From contig NZ_AUNI01000009.1 of NCBI RefSeq assembly GCF_000447795.1, positions 434,001 to 498,000 of the forward strand: a DNA stretch of 64,000 bases, read 5' to 3'. Under the pieces are notes generated by a model. The model had not been told where the DNA came from, did no database searches, and worked only from the letters and a program-made list of their open reading frames with translations. Every line of letters starts with the position of its first letter. Within the stretch, counting starts at the first letter, position 1. The stretch is from Bacteriovorax sp. Seq25_V. Its GTDB lineage: Bacteria > Bdellovibrionota > Bacteriovoracia > Bacteriovoracales > Bacteriovoracaceae. Both the position numbers and the translations under genes were made by a program. This document shows positions 18,602 to 26,923 of this stretch, in pieces.

Positions 18602-18955
18602 TTAGGCATAGGCATGTTTTATGCTTTCATGATTTTTCTGATTATTGAATCTTCGCTTCTTCCAATCCATTAGCTGTTCTTCGATATCTGCTTCCATATG
18701 CAAATAGCAGTGATAGGGATTGTGTGCTATTTTTCTAGAATAAAAAGTTTCTGTTAATGATTTAACCATAATTTCGCCAATGTATCTAGATTTTCGTTTT
18801 ACAAAGTTTAAGGCAATAGAACAATGAGCAGGACATTTTTCTTTGAGGATGTCCATGCGTTTTCTAATCTGTTGATATTGAGTTTGACTAAGTTCAATAC
18901 CAAAATAATTAACATTCGGTTCATGTGAGATTTGTAAGTCTCTTTCAAATAACAT
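18602..18955 (-). CDS. S30AE/HPF-like ribosome-associated protein (divergent)
   Basis: A 117-residue protein whose layout fits the ribosomal hibernation factor fold: an N-terminal strand and helix (QTQYQQIRKRMDILKEKCP), then strands SIALNFVKRKSRYIGEIMVKS, then LHMEADIEEQLMDWKKRRF, as in HPF/RaiA proteins where the last helix ends in basic residues. Family membership is inferred from pattern, not a strong motif. AAGGAGG precedes ATG 18955 at good spacing, so expression is likely high. It diverges from a second S30AE-like gene and an Hsp20 gene, which suggests shared stress control. Confidence 0.6.
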   Translation of the reverse strand: MLFERDLQISHEPNVNYFGIELSQTQYQQIRKRMDILKEKCPAHCSIALNFVKRKSRYIGEIMVKSLTETFYSRKIAHNPYHCYLHMEADIEEQLMDWKKRRFNNQKNHESIKHAYA

Positions 18956-19307
18956 ACTGCCTCCTTGTTAATGTTGAAGGTCAAAGTGTTTCTAAATCTT
19001 TAATGAATTAGTCAGATATATAAGATCCTGAAATTAGAACTCTTTGACCGTGACATATAAAAAATAATATCAAAAATATGAACGTCAATATTTCAAGGAA
19101 ATTTTTTTTTAGTTTCTAACCTTGACACTATTCCTTGCGATACCAGATTAAAATAAATAGATCGACGGAGGGTCTTAAGTTATTACGTTTGAAGATAAAT
19201 ACTTAATTTTTCTAATTTAAAAGCCAAACACTTTTAGGTAGCAAAGAGAGAACTAGGTAGATATTTTTGAAGTGTTTCTCTTTGCAATATGTGACAAGGA
19301 GATGCAT
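18956..19307. promoter_or_regulatory. 352-bp divergent regulatory region of the stress locus
   Basis: This gap between divergent genes holds a perfect -35 hexamer TTGACA at 19122-19127 pointing rightward; the -10 that should follow is weak (AGATTA or GATTAA near 19145-19151). It also holds an inverted repeat GGTCAAAG/CTTTGACC (near 18975 and 19036), and two overlapping hairpins next to the start of the rightward operon. A transcript starting after the -35 would have a leader of roughly 140 bases. No small gene is evident. Confidence 0.45.
19226..19285 (+). promoter_or_regulatory. Candidate structured leader with two competing hairpins
   Basis: Two perfect stems interlock. AAACACTT (19226-19233) pairs with AAGTGTTT (19270-19277), and GCAAAGAGA (19241-19249) pairs with TCTCTTTGC (19277-19285). 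The 3' arms share one base, so the stems compete or form a pseudoknot. The element ends 10 bases before the AAGGAG of the downstream gene. A switch or thermosensor role is inferred from its position before a small heat-shock operon. Confidence 0.4.
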
Positions 19308-19637
19308 ATGATAAGTCCATTAAGTGAATTAAATGTCCTAGGAAATGTACGTTTTTTCAATCTCAGAATAAATGAGGATGATGAGCAAGAGATTTACTCG
19401 ATTCTCTCTCCTGTTAACTCATTATTTCGCGCTCATAAAAATAACTCGATTTATATTTTTAAAGATGGTGAGAACGTTCATGCCGAGGCCCTTATTAACA
19501 TCAATGGAATTTTAAGAAAATCCCAAGCAATGGGGCAATCCGCAGTCGATGTTTTGAAAAAACTTGTTCCTCGTATTTTGAAGAACACTTCAATGATGGC
19601 TCGAGTATATGAAAGAAATTATGAACTAGTGGGGTAG
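19308..19637 (+). CDS. Second S30AE/HPF-like small protein
   Basis: A 109-residue protein. ATG 19308 is chosen because AAGGAG ends seven bases upstream; the ATG at 19302 directly abuts that site. The core YIFKDGENVHAEALININGILRKS, then SAVDVLKKLVPRILKN, has the strand-strand-helix pattern of S30AE ribosome hibernation factors (a strand with an alternating A-E-A pattern, then a helix pairing subunits of the fold). This is a structural guess without a decisive motif. It is the first gene of an operon with the membrane Hsp20 (stop TAG directly before the next ATG) and a CxxC membrane protein. Confidence 0.55.
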   Translation: MISPLSELNVLGNVRFFNLRINEDDEQEIYSILSPVNSLFRAHKNNSIYIFKDGENVHAEALININGILRKSQAMGQSAVDVLKKLVPRILKNTSMMARVYERNYELVG

Positions 19638-20192
19638 ATGATGGATAAGACAAAAAATAATATCTTACTTATTGCTGCTGCATTTATTTTTGGAGGACTT
19701 CTTACTTACTTCATTACTGACTACATCAGATTGAAACAAGGCGATCTGAATAGAGACAGGGTAAGATCAACTAGAAATCTTGAATTAAATGATCCTTTCT
19801 CACAAATGGATAGGCTTCACCAACAAATGCAAAATAGAATGAATAGCTTTTTTAGTTCGTCCCTGTCCGATATAGGGTCATTTGAGAGTATGGTGAGTGA
19901 TGACATTAAAGTCGAAGAATTTGAAGATGATAAATTTAAGTATGTGAATATCATCACTGATGGAATTGATAAGGACTCCCTAAAAATGGATATTGCTAAT
20001 GGAATGATATCTATATCCGGACAAATATCGAAAACAAATAATAGTCAGTCACCAAATTCTACTGCAATCTCTAGCTTTACATCAAGTTTTGCTCGTAGCT
20101 TCACAATTCCAGATGGTGTAGCTGAAGACAAGGTTGTTGTTGATACAGACGATGATAAAATTATAATCAAGTTTCCTAAGGTTAATAGTTAG
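19638..20192 (+). CDS. Membrane-anchored Hsp20/alpha-crystallin protein
   Basis: A 184-residue small heat-shock protein with an unusual N-terminal membrane segment (residues 8-26, LLIAAAFIFGGLLTYFITD). The region DPFSQMDRLHQQMQNRMNSFF resembles sHSP N-termini. The alpha-crystallin domain follows (VEEFEDDKFKYVNIITDGIDKDSLKMDI, GMISISGQI, SFARSFTIPDGVAEDKVVVDTDDDKIIIKFPK). Most sHSPs are soluble; this one would be tethered to the inner membrane, with the domain probably in the periplasm. It begins on the base after the preceding stop. ATG 19641 is an equal alternative. It sits in an operon with an HPF-like protein, implying a stress role. Confidence 0.82.
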   Translation: MMDKTKNNILLIAAAFIFGGLLTYFITDYIRLKQGDLNRDRVRSTRNLELNDPFSQMDRLHQQMQNRMNSFFSSSLSDIGSFESMVSDDIKVEEFEDDKFKYVNIITDGIDKDSLKMDIANGMISISGQISKTNNSQSPNSTAISSFTSSFARSFTIPDGVAEDKVVVDTDDDKIIIKFPKVNS

Positions 20193-20206
20193 AAGGAGGT
20201 TGAAGT

Positions 20207-20626
20207 ATGAATGAGAAAGTTAGTCGTCAAACCACAACTCAAGTAAGAGATTTGCTCTTTTTTTTAACAGCACCTGTAATATATCTTCAAGTTCTACCGG
20301 CACTTCTTATTGATGTATTTGTGACAATATATCAAAAGATATGCTTTCCCATTTATGGAATTCCGCTTGTCGAGAGGAAAGATTATGTTAAGTTTGATCG
20401 ACATTTGATCAAATTTTTAAATCCTATTCAGAAATTAAATTGTCTGTATTGCCGTTACTTTAATGGGGTAATTGCTTATGTGAAGGAAGTTGCCGCACGT
20501 ACCGAGGTTTTTTGGTGTCCTCTTCGCAATCTGAAGAGAGTTGGAGAACATGAGTATTATAAGAATTTTGCACATAGGGATGATCATAATGAGTTTAGAA
20601 AACGCTATAATCGCTGGAGCTCTTAG
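20207..20626 (+). CDS. Conserved membrane protein with CxxC, stress operon
   Basis: A 139-residue protein behind AAGGAGG. It has one or two hydrophobic segments (residues 15-50, LLFFLTAPVIYLQVLPALLIDVFVTIYQ), then VKFDRHLIKFLNPIQKLNCLYCRYFNGVIAYVKEVAARTEVFWCP. The CLYC and later Cys could form a redox or metal site facing the cytoplasm. I recall similar unnamed proteins in other proteobacteria but know no function. It is the last gene of the operon starting at 19308. Confidence 0.7.
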   Translation: MNEKVSRQTTTQVRDLLFFLTAPVIYLQVLPALLIDVFVTIYQKICFPIYGIPLVERKDYVKFDRHLIKFLNPIQKLNCLYCRYFNGVIAYVKEVAARTEVFWCPLRNLKRVGEHEYYKNFAHRDDHNEFRKRYNRWSS

Positions 20627-20774
20627 GGTGTAAAGTATCAGCTTTAAAATGGATTTTACTGAGAAAAAGTGTAAACTTTTTTGACAGTATTCATAAAAAT
20701 TACATTCTGTTCATTGTTACTCATCTGATCGGTTACTATATTACCAATTATTTAAAACTGATTACGGAGTCGAT

Positions 20775-21188
20775 ATGAAGAGATTATTATTAGGTTTTCT
20801 AATCTTAAGTGGCGTTCTAGCCTCAATTTCAGATGCAAATGCAAATGGAAGTTTTGAAGAGTATGACATTGCATGTATCAAAAAAATGAAATGTTCTGAG
20901 TATAATGATGGAAAATCTAATTTACTAAGAGCCATCGTCGCAGATCATCAGGTTTCAGCGACAATCCCTGATCGTGTATTTATAAAAATCGCTTTTCGCA
21001 ATAGCGCTGGTCAAGATATCGTTCTTACAGGAAAGAATGACTTCTATGGAATAAATATAAATTCAAGATTTTTGAGAGCAACTCCAGCTCAGCATAATAA
21101 ATCGAGAATGAATCAGTATGAAGTAGCAGTTAAAGAATGTAATAATATGATTGAAAATCTCGAATTTATGTATGACAAGTGTGAATAA
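20775..21188 (+). CDS. Secreted protein of unknown function
   Basis: A 137-residue protein with a signal peptide (MKRLLLGFLILSGVLASISDANA) and four cysteines in the mature part (ACIKKMKCS, ECNNMIEN...KCE), probably two disulphides. GGAG precedes ATG 20775. The family is not recognised. Its 3' end overlaps the next gene by 17 bp. Confidence 0.72.
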   Translation: MKRLLLGFLILSGVLASISDANANGSFEEYDIACIKKMKCSEYNDGKSNLLRAIVADHQVSATIPDRVFIKIAFRNSAGQDIVLTGKNDFYGININSRFLRATPAQHNKSRMNQYEVAVKECNNMIENLEFMYDKCE

Positions 21189-21579
21189 GGGATCATGCCT
21201 TTGCGGTGTAGTTAAATTTGAAGTAGTTGGAGAGTTAGAATCTTTCTTCCTTTGTCATTGTAAGTATTGTCAGAAGGATACTGGGTCTGCCCATGCTGCC
21301 AATATCTTTACTTCTAAGGCTACTCTGACTTGGTTAAATGGAGAAGATAAAGTTAAGACTTTTAATCTCCCAAATACAAGGCATGTAAAAAACTTTTGTT
21401 CGAATTGTTCTTCTGCTCTTCCTGTAAAGGTTTCTGATTCTAATATGATTGTCATACCAGCTGGTTCACTTGATACTAATGTTAGTATCGTTCCTAGTGC
21501 TCATATTTTTACAGCAAGCAGAGCAGGATGGGATAAAGATCTTGAACAGGTTTGTGAATTTGAATCTTTTCCTAAATAA
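21172..21579 (+). CDS. GFA-family zinc protein (glutathione-dependent formaldehyde-activating-like)
   Basis: A 135-residue member of the GFA/DUF636 family, whose members bind zinc and some of which join glutathione to formaldehyde. Zinc ligands are seen as CLCG near the N-terminus, CHCKYCQ, and FCSNCSS. The order and spacing match the family. ATG 21172 lies inside the end of the preceding gene; the in-frame GTG at 21181 is an alternative. Many GFA proteins have unknown substrates, so formaldehyde is not asserted. Confidence 0.88.
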   Translation: MTSVNKGSCLCGVVKFEVVGELESFFLCHCKYCQKDTGSAHAANIFTSKATLTWLNGEDKVKTFNLPNTRHVKNFCSNCSSALPVKVSDSNMIVIPAGSLDTNVSIVPSAHIFTASRAGWDKDLEQVCEFESFPK

Positions 21580-21662
21580 TACTATGTAGAAAGTTCACAC
21601 TATCTTTTCTATCAGCACGTCTATTTATAAGTTTCACATAGATCTTTTCAAAGGATAATGTG

Positions 21663-22736
21663 ATGCTTAGATATCTTCTTTTACTCCTACTTGTTCAAAG
21701 TTCTTTCGCGGTACCGTTCCCAAAAATTCAGGGGCAGTATGAAGTAGGTCTAAAGCATTATACATTCAAAGATTTTTCACGGCGTGAAGATTTTAAGCAC
21801 CAAGCAAGAAACTCGTTTGAGTGTAATGTTTCAGGGAGTTATCGCTCTATTGCCGTTGATGTTTATTATCCTGCTTCTCAAACGATAGGTTTTGCAAAGT
21901 CATCTTATTTACCTCAGGCCGTAGCAAAGTTATTTGGTCTTCCCGATGATGTTACTAGAATGGAAAAGCAAAGCTTTTTAAATGCCACACCTTTAAATGA
22001 AAAATTTCCTTTGATTTTCTTTTCTCCAGGTCTTGGAATTTCGAGTTTATTCTACACAGCACTACTTGAAGAGGTTGCGAGTCATGGTTATATTGTTGCA
22101 GCATTTTCTCATCCATTCATGTCTGGAAATGTTTATCTTTCAGATTCTCAATGTGCAATTCCAATGATTGATCTTCCAACAGAGAGAGAAGAGCTTGTTG
22201 TGCTACTTGATAAGTTAATTTCAAAGAACCTCGGCGATTTTGAGTTTGTAAGAAAGAAGCTTGCTTCACTGTTTAATTATTCAAAACTCTTTGTGATGGG
22301 ACATTCTGGTGGTGGAATGAGTGCAACAATGTATTGTGATAAACCTTTTACAAAATGCGACGGAGTCGTGAACTTAGATGGTGGTGACTTCACGGGAATT
22401 GGCGTCGAGGTCCCTGGAGCATGGCCTAAGAAAAAATCAACTTCCTATCTTAAAATACATTCTGCAAGTTTTCCTGACATTGATAAAATTCCTGGCTCTG
22501 AATTTGGTAATAAGCAATACTTGGTTGATGTTGATAAAATCGATCATCAAACTTTTAGTGACAAGGCTTTTTTCCCAGGTCTTATTCCAGGAGATTATCT
22601 CGCTCCAGATGATTCTCACTTTATTATTGTCTCAAATGTACTTAGTTTCCTTAAAGCTCAAAACACTGGAAATCCTGTTAGATGGCCACATTTTGGGGAC
22701 TATCGCGATGAGCTTTTTCATCTGAAGAAGCCGTAG
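21663..22736 (+). CDS. Secreted alpha/beta hydrolase, PAF-acetylhydrolase-like
   Basis: A 357-residue esterase or lipase-like protein with a signal peptide (MLRYLLLLLLVQSSFA). The fold markers are AVDVYYPAS, PLIFFSPGLG (oxyanion region), VASHGYIVAAFSHPF, and the nucleophile elbow GHSGGG. An acidic residue follows in VNLDGGDF, and His in DDSHF closes the triad. This layout matches the platelet-activating factor acetylhydrolase/plasma-type family, which cleaves oxidised or short-chain phospholipids. AAGGA precedes the start; a GTG one codon earlier is equally close. The decayed protease gene follows directly. Confidence 0.85.
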   Translation: MLRYLLLLLLVQSSFAVPFPKIQGQYEVGLKHYTFKDFSRREDFKHQARNSFECNVSGSYRSIAVDVYYPASQTIGFAKSSYLPQAVAKLFGLPDDVTRMEKQSFLNATPLNEKFPLIFFSPGLGISSLFYTALLEEVASHGYIVAAFSHPFMSGNVYLSDSQCAIPMIDLPTEREELVVLLDKLISKNLGDFEFVRKKLASLFNYSKLFVMGHSGGGMSATMYCDKPFTKCDGVVNLDGGDFTGIGVEVPGAWPKKKSTSYLKIHSASFPDIDKIPGSEFGNKQYLVDVDKIDHQTFSDKAFFPGLIPGDYLAPDDSHFIIVSNVLSFLKAQNTGNPVRWPHFGDYRDELFHLKKP

Positions 22737-22775
22737 TCTTGGCACAGACATTGCTTTAATTTACTCATATCGTGA

Positions 22776-23543
22776 ATAACAACACTTAAATTTGTTGGAA
22801 AAAGTACTGTCCTAACGGCTGCACATTGTCTCTTCAGACAAGAAAAGGGTAATGAAGTAATAAAAAATATGTATTTCTATCCCGGCGATAAAAATGCAAC
22901 TCAGCACTATCAAGATAATTGTCGTTTATGGCAAGTTTCTGAGAGAGTTGTTCAGTATGATTGTGACATATTCAAGGGGCAAAGAGGATCTGCACTAATT
23001 AGATATAGTGAGGAATTTAAACTTTACTATATTCTTGGTGTCATTACTTCTGAGCATATTTATAAGAACTTGGGAAGTCGACTAACTCCTGAAGGACAAA
23101 AAATAATTAGGGCCATAAGTGATGAGACATATAATGCCTCAAATTTTAATGAGCAGTTTGTAACGCTTGATCATTCGCTCTCTAAAGAAATAAATATCAT
23201 CGTAAAAAATGACTGCTCAAAGCCTTTACTCTTGGCCACCTACTATAAAAATTTAGATCAAGGTTGGCTAATAGATGGTTTCTACACTCTTGAAGGTGGT
23301 GAAACAAAGGTCTTTCATAAAACGGAAAATGGGATTTTCTATTTTGCTGGCACTTACAATCGTGGACAAACATATGCGAATAGATATGATTTAACTCGTA
23401 ATCTCGATAATGGAAATGGGAAAACGTTAAATTTGAAAAGAGTAATACAAAAGTTTGGGGTGATTATATCAAAACTTTTAAATGTAACTAGAAGAGGTTC
23501 TTCTAGTTACTTTCTTAATACGCTCTTGCTACAAATTTTTTGA
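22776..23543 (+). pseudogene. Decayed trypsin-like protease with DUF1036-like C-terminus
   Basis: The frame opens after a TGA at 22773 and encodes VLTAAHC at 22809-22829, the catalytic His motif of chymotrypsin-fold proteases, before any start codon; the first ATG is 22869. Only about 60 residues separate it from the Ser motif region, too few to hold the catalytic Asp domain. The expected G-x-S-G is GQRGSAL, with Arg in place of the nucleophile. Only 40 bp separate it from the previous gene, so the signal peptide is also missing. The second half (NDCSKPLLLATYYKNL... DGFYTLEGGETKVF) resembles DUF1036-type domains. The frame runs into a terminator hairpin and overlaps the convergent gene. This looks like a deletion remnant. 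Confidence 0.72.
23484..23510. terminator. Bidirectional terminator hairpin
   Basis: GTAACTAGAAGA and TCTTCTAGTTAC form a perfect 12-bp stem with a GGT loop. On the plus strand TTTCTT follows. On the minus strand the stem begins four bases after the stop codon of the PLP enzyme gene. Confidence 0.75.
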
Positions 23544-25260
23544 ATACTTCTTTATGTTTTGGTAGATCAAAGTCAGCGGCAACCGAAACTCGAACAATAT
23601 AGTCTTTATCGCTCTCTTTTGTCGTTCCTTGGGTTGATGTAGCTGGTACTGTCCAGTAACACCCTTTTAGTTGTCCGTAGCTCACACAGTGCTTACTTTC
23701 AGTAGGAATTGCCTCTATCATCATACGAATAAGTTTATGATTAAGCTCGCGCTTATGTTCTTCGTTGTTAGCTGGAAGATCTAATGAAAAAACCGAAGGC
23801 GTGAAAGTTGCATTTGCAAGCTCATGTGATACAAAATTAATTTTCGCCTTTGGTAGCAATTCGTGAATATAGTCAACAAAAGCACGAGTGTTTGTATAGG
23901 CCTTTGCAATTCTTTCATTCATTCCAGGCATTTCTCTTGTTAGTATTTGTAGTTGTAAATTTGTCGCAGTATTATCACATAGGGTAAGGTGATCGATGAT
24001 ATAATCCATATAATCACTAGCGCTATCACTTGCTAGCGCATAACCTGCAGTACACAATCCACCACTTGGAAATTTAGAACCACTGACATAAGAGATAACT
24101 TTCACGTCATGAAGATATCCATTGTCTCCGAAGAACTTCACGTTTGGACAGAAAGTCTGATCGAGATTAAAGACCGCCTCAATAGCAGTTTTTCCATCTT
24201 TTGTTTGTCTTGGCTTTTTAAGTGTTTCACGAAGTTTAATAAGATCAGGGATCTCAACGCGTGGGTTTGTCGGGATCTCTCCAATAATAAATGGTACAGC
24301 ATCAGCGTGAGCTACATCTGTGAGGATGCGCTCAAGCTCTAGAACCATGTCTTTACCACTATCAACTGGAAGATCGATAATTTCAACATTGTTAATTACC
24401 GCAGCAACACGTCTTGCTTGATCATTTGTACCACCATAGCAATTTGGTGGAACAATAAATTTAATATCTTTACCAGCATGCTTCTTATTTGCGTAATGAA
24501 CTTGGCCCATCATAATTGCATATTGTGCTGAAAGACCACAGTTACTAAAAGCGACTTTCGTCTTTGAACTTGTAATTTCTTGGATAGTTCTTGTGAGATC
24601 ATTTGCATTCACAGTTTCAATTGCACGAGCACTCTTTTCTAATATCGCTTTGATCACAGTTAGACAATTTTGTGGTGTCATTGCGATCGACTCGCGACGT
24701 CTCACGTGTTGTATTTCTTTTATATACTCGGCACTATTATCATTAACACAGATAACACTTCCAAGTCCTGGATAGAGAGCGACGTTAATATCGCCCTTTT
24801 CTGTACCATCAATTACAATTGATGTGCCTTCGAAATTCTTATCAAGAGTTTCATTTTGTATAAAGTCATACTGATATACACTTTTAAACAATTCGGACAG
24901 TGGGGAAGCAGAGACAATTTGCGTTTGCTTACCATTTAACTTATTCGCTCTCAGGACAGCAAGTACTGGCATAATCTGTGACGAAAATGCAATGACACTT
25001 TCTGGATTAAGTCCTGATTCCTTCGCAATAACCCATTCAAGTACGCAAGATAGAGGATGACCTAGGCGAATATAGTCGTATGCTGTCGGAAGCTCATCGA
25101 GTTCAACTCCACTTTCTAATTTATTAAGAAACTCAACCTTGGCCAGTGACTCATTATAGATATCAAGCCTGTGAGTCGTTAAGCGCAACCAATCGGAAGG
25201 CATATTGTCGATGATTTTTGCGAGTGTTTGTTTAATGTTATTATCCATATAGAGGTCCAT
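23515..25260 (-). CDS. Cys/Met-metabolism PLP-dependent enzyme (long form)
   Basis: A 581-residue PLP enzyme. The fold-type I signature is seen in FIIGEIPTNPRVEIPDL (the ESPTNP motif of cystathionine gamma-synthase relatives), EAVFNLDQTFCPN (PLP Asp) and VISYVSGSKFPSGGLCTAGY, where the Lys should bind PLP. Such enzymes act on sulphur amino acids or their precursors. Family members are usually about 400 residues, so this carries an N-terminal region of some 150 extra residues; the exact reaction is uncertain. ATG 25248 (MDNNIK) is a possible alternative to 25260. It stands alone on this strand and ends in a strong hairpin. Confidence 0.8.
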   Translation of the reverse strand: MDLYMDNNIKQTLAKIIDNMPSDWLRLTTHRLDIYNESLAKVEFLNKLESGVELDELPTAYDYIRLGHPLSCVLEWVIAKESGLNPESVIAFSSQIMPVLAVLRANKLNGKQTQIVSASPLSELFKSVYQYDFIQNETLDKNFEGTSIVIDGTEKGDINVALYPGLGSVICVNDNSAEYIKEIQHVRRRESIAMTPQNCLTVIKAILEKSARAIETVNANDLTRTIQEITSSKTKVAFSNCGLSAQYAIMMGQVHYANKKHAGKDIKFIVPPNCYGGTNDQARRVAAVINNVEIIDLPVDSGKDMVLELERILTDVAHADAVPFIIGEIPTNPRVEIPDLIKLRETLKKPRQTKDGKTAIEAVFNLDQTFCPNVKFFGDNGYLHDVKVISYVSGSKFPSGGLCTAGYALASDSASDYMDYIIDHLTLCDNTATNLQLQILTREMPGMNERIAKAYTNTRAFVDYIHELLPKAKINFVSHELANATFTPSVFSLDLPANNEEHKRELNHKLIRMMIEAIPTESKHCVSYGQLKGCYWTVPATSTQGTTKESDKDYIVRVSVAADFDLPKHKEVFKKFVARAY

Positions 25261-25407
25261 TATTTAGTAAATATTTCCCGTCATTTTACGCTAGAATTGG
25301 TAAAAAGTCCCAACCTAAGTGTGCCATTTCACTCAAGTGGTTTAAGAAAGGAGCTTTTTCACCGATAAGTAGTTGAATTATGCAGTGACTATTTTGGAAA
25401 CTTTAAT

Positions 25408-25947
25408 ATGAAGCTTTGTAAATTCTTGTTCATTTCTATAATCGGCCTTGCTACTTTAGCCGAGAATATCGATTTAAATTCTCTTACAATACGAACTTCA
25501 GTGGATCAAAGTAAGACATATAAAATAAAGAAAATAACTATCTCTAGACCCGGTGCTAATGAATCAAAAGAAATTACCATTGAAACATATGGGAGTGAAA
25601 AGTGTGTTATTCCTATCGATCAAATTATTAAGACACCAAGACCAAGTTATCAGGGTTGTACTCACTGCTTAAAAGATGATGTTGAGGTTGAAGATTATTA
25701 TGTGCAACTTTTCCTAAATAGTATAAATCCAAGTATCTCATGTGATGTTAAAGATGGCGTGACAACAGGATTTAATTTCGCGGGGGGAACGACAATTAAC
25801 GGTAAATCGAGTTTTTCAATGGTTGGTCTTATCTTTAACATGGCCGTGTATACAGATGGAGAGTTCGAATCAAAACCGTATGAAAAGGATTCTGTTGATA
25901 AATTTCTCGATGATGCTGCAGATATCTTACTTCGAATGGCCTTTTAA
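25408..25947 (+). CDS. Secreted protein of unknown function
   Basis: A 179-residue protein with a short signal peptide (MKLCKFLFISIIGLATLA). The mature part has beta-rich sequence and CTHC at the centre (YQGCTHCLKDD), plus two more cysteines. The family is not recognised. Its end overlaps the convergent thioredoxin-like gene by 21 bp. Confidence 0.7.
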   Translation: MKLCKFLFISIIGLATLAENIDLNSLTIRTSVDQSKTYKIKKITISRPGANESKEITIETYGSEKCVIPIDQIIKTPRPSYQGCTHCLKDDVEVEDYYVQLFLNSINPSISCDVKDGVTTGFNFAGGTTINGKSSFSMVGLIFNMAVYTDGEFESKPYEKDSVDKFLDDAADILLRMAF

Positions 25948-26418
25948 GAAATTTTCTGCACTATAGATTCCTGTTAAACTAATTCCTGTGCTTGCTGATT
26001 TAATTTTTCCATTGTCGAGAAAAAGTACTGTTGGGGTGGCCTTGACTTCAACTTCAAAAGCGGTGTCAGGATCATTGATAAATGTGAAAGGAAAATTCTC
26101 TTTCTTAAGAAAAATTCTAGTCGTGTTCTCAGCTTCAAATGGATTTATTGCAAAAATTTGATCTTTAGAAATCTTGCCTGCCTTAACTGAATTTTTTAAT
26201 CTCATCATCTCAAGCTTGCATGGGCCACAGGTTGTCGTCCAAAAAATTGCAATTGCCCGCGACTTAGGAGGGAAGCTCATCTTTTCCCTTGTCTCTATTA
26301 CTTCAACAGTTTTATTTTGAATCACTTTGTCGGCTAACTTGAAGTTATTTGCGATGATAGGTGCTTTTGAAAACATAAAAAATAAAATGAGGAGAATAAA
26401 AACAATATTGCTTTTCAA
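25927..26418 (-). CDS. Periplasmic thioredoxin-like protein (TlpA/ResA type)
   Basis: A 163-residue protein with an N-terminal signal or anchor segment (residues 5-22). The active site is CGPC in AIFWTTTCGPCKLEMM, and the cis-proline loop is ATPTVLF. The inserted region (INPFEAENTTRIFLKKENFPFTFINDPD) matches TlpA/ResA-type proteins, which reduce disulphides on the outside of the inner membrane, for instance in cytochrome c maturation. A link to the c-type haem proteins NrfHA is possible but only inferred. It starts 3 bp after the stop of mgsA and is probably cotranscribed with it. Confidence 0.88.
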   Translation of the reverse strand: MKSNIVFILLILFFMFSKAPIIANNFKLADKVIQNKTVEVIETREKMSFPPKSRAIAIFWTTTCGPCKLEMMRLKNSVKAGKISKDQIFAINPFEAENTTRIFLKKENFPFTFINDPDTAFEVEVKATPTVLFLDNGKIKSASTGISLTGIYSAENFLKGHSK

Positions 26419-26421
26419 GAA

Positions 26422-26865
26422 CTAACCCTTAAAGTTTTTTCGAGTACTGAGATAGTGATCAAGTAGCTTCGATGATCTTTGATAATCAGACTCCATCAAA
26501 GTTGAATTAATGAAAAAATCAGCGCTCGTTTGATTACATGCCATTGGAATATTGTAGAGTGTTGCAATTCGAAGTAGTGCTTTAATATCTGGATCATGGG
26601 CCATCGATTCTAATGGGTCCCAGAAAAATATTAGCATGTCGATTTTACCTTCAACAACTGCTGTCCCGATCTGAAAGTCGCCACCAATAGGTCCACTTAA
26701 AAAACGTTGGACTTTAACTCCAAGCTTTTCCTCAAGCAGTCTTCCTGTTGTGCCTGTTGCACAGAGATTATGCTTAGCTAGCTTATCTTTATGGTCGATA
26801 CACCATTGGATGAGGTCTGCTTTGCGATGGTCGTGGGCCACGAGGGCGATAGTTTTCTTTTTCAT
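26422..26865 (-). CDS. mgsA: Methylglyoxal synthase
   Basis: Converts dihydroxyacetone phosphate to methylglyoxal and phosphate, a bypass that frees phosphate. The 147-residue protein shows the family motifs IALVAHDHRKADLI, LCATGTTGRLLEEKLG, SGPIGGDFQIG (catalytic Asp) and IFFWDPLESMAHDPDIKALLRIATLYNIPMACNQTSADF. Length is normal for the family. It is followed at 3 bp by the thioredoxin-like gene. Confidence 0.95.
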   Translation of the reverse strand: MKKKTIALVAHDHRKADLIQWCIDHKDKLAKHNLCATGTTGRLLEEKLGVKVQRFLSGPIGGDFQIGTAVVEGKIDMLIFFWDPLESMAHDPDIKALLRIATLYNIPMACNQTSADFFINSTLMESDYQRSSKLLDHYLSTRKNFKG

Positions 26866-26923
26866 AAATTAATTTTAAACCTAAGATATAATGAAGTATA
26901 GGTTTTTTTAGGGGGATATTTTA

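Noticed and set aside
22741-22772. A DIALIYS-like peptide just before the protease remnant, resembling the catalytic Asp region of trypsin.
   Set aside because: It lies before the His motif in another frame; in trypsins the Asp follows the His, so it is chance.
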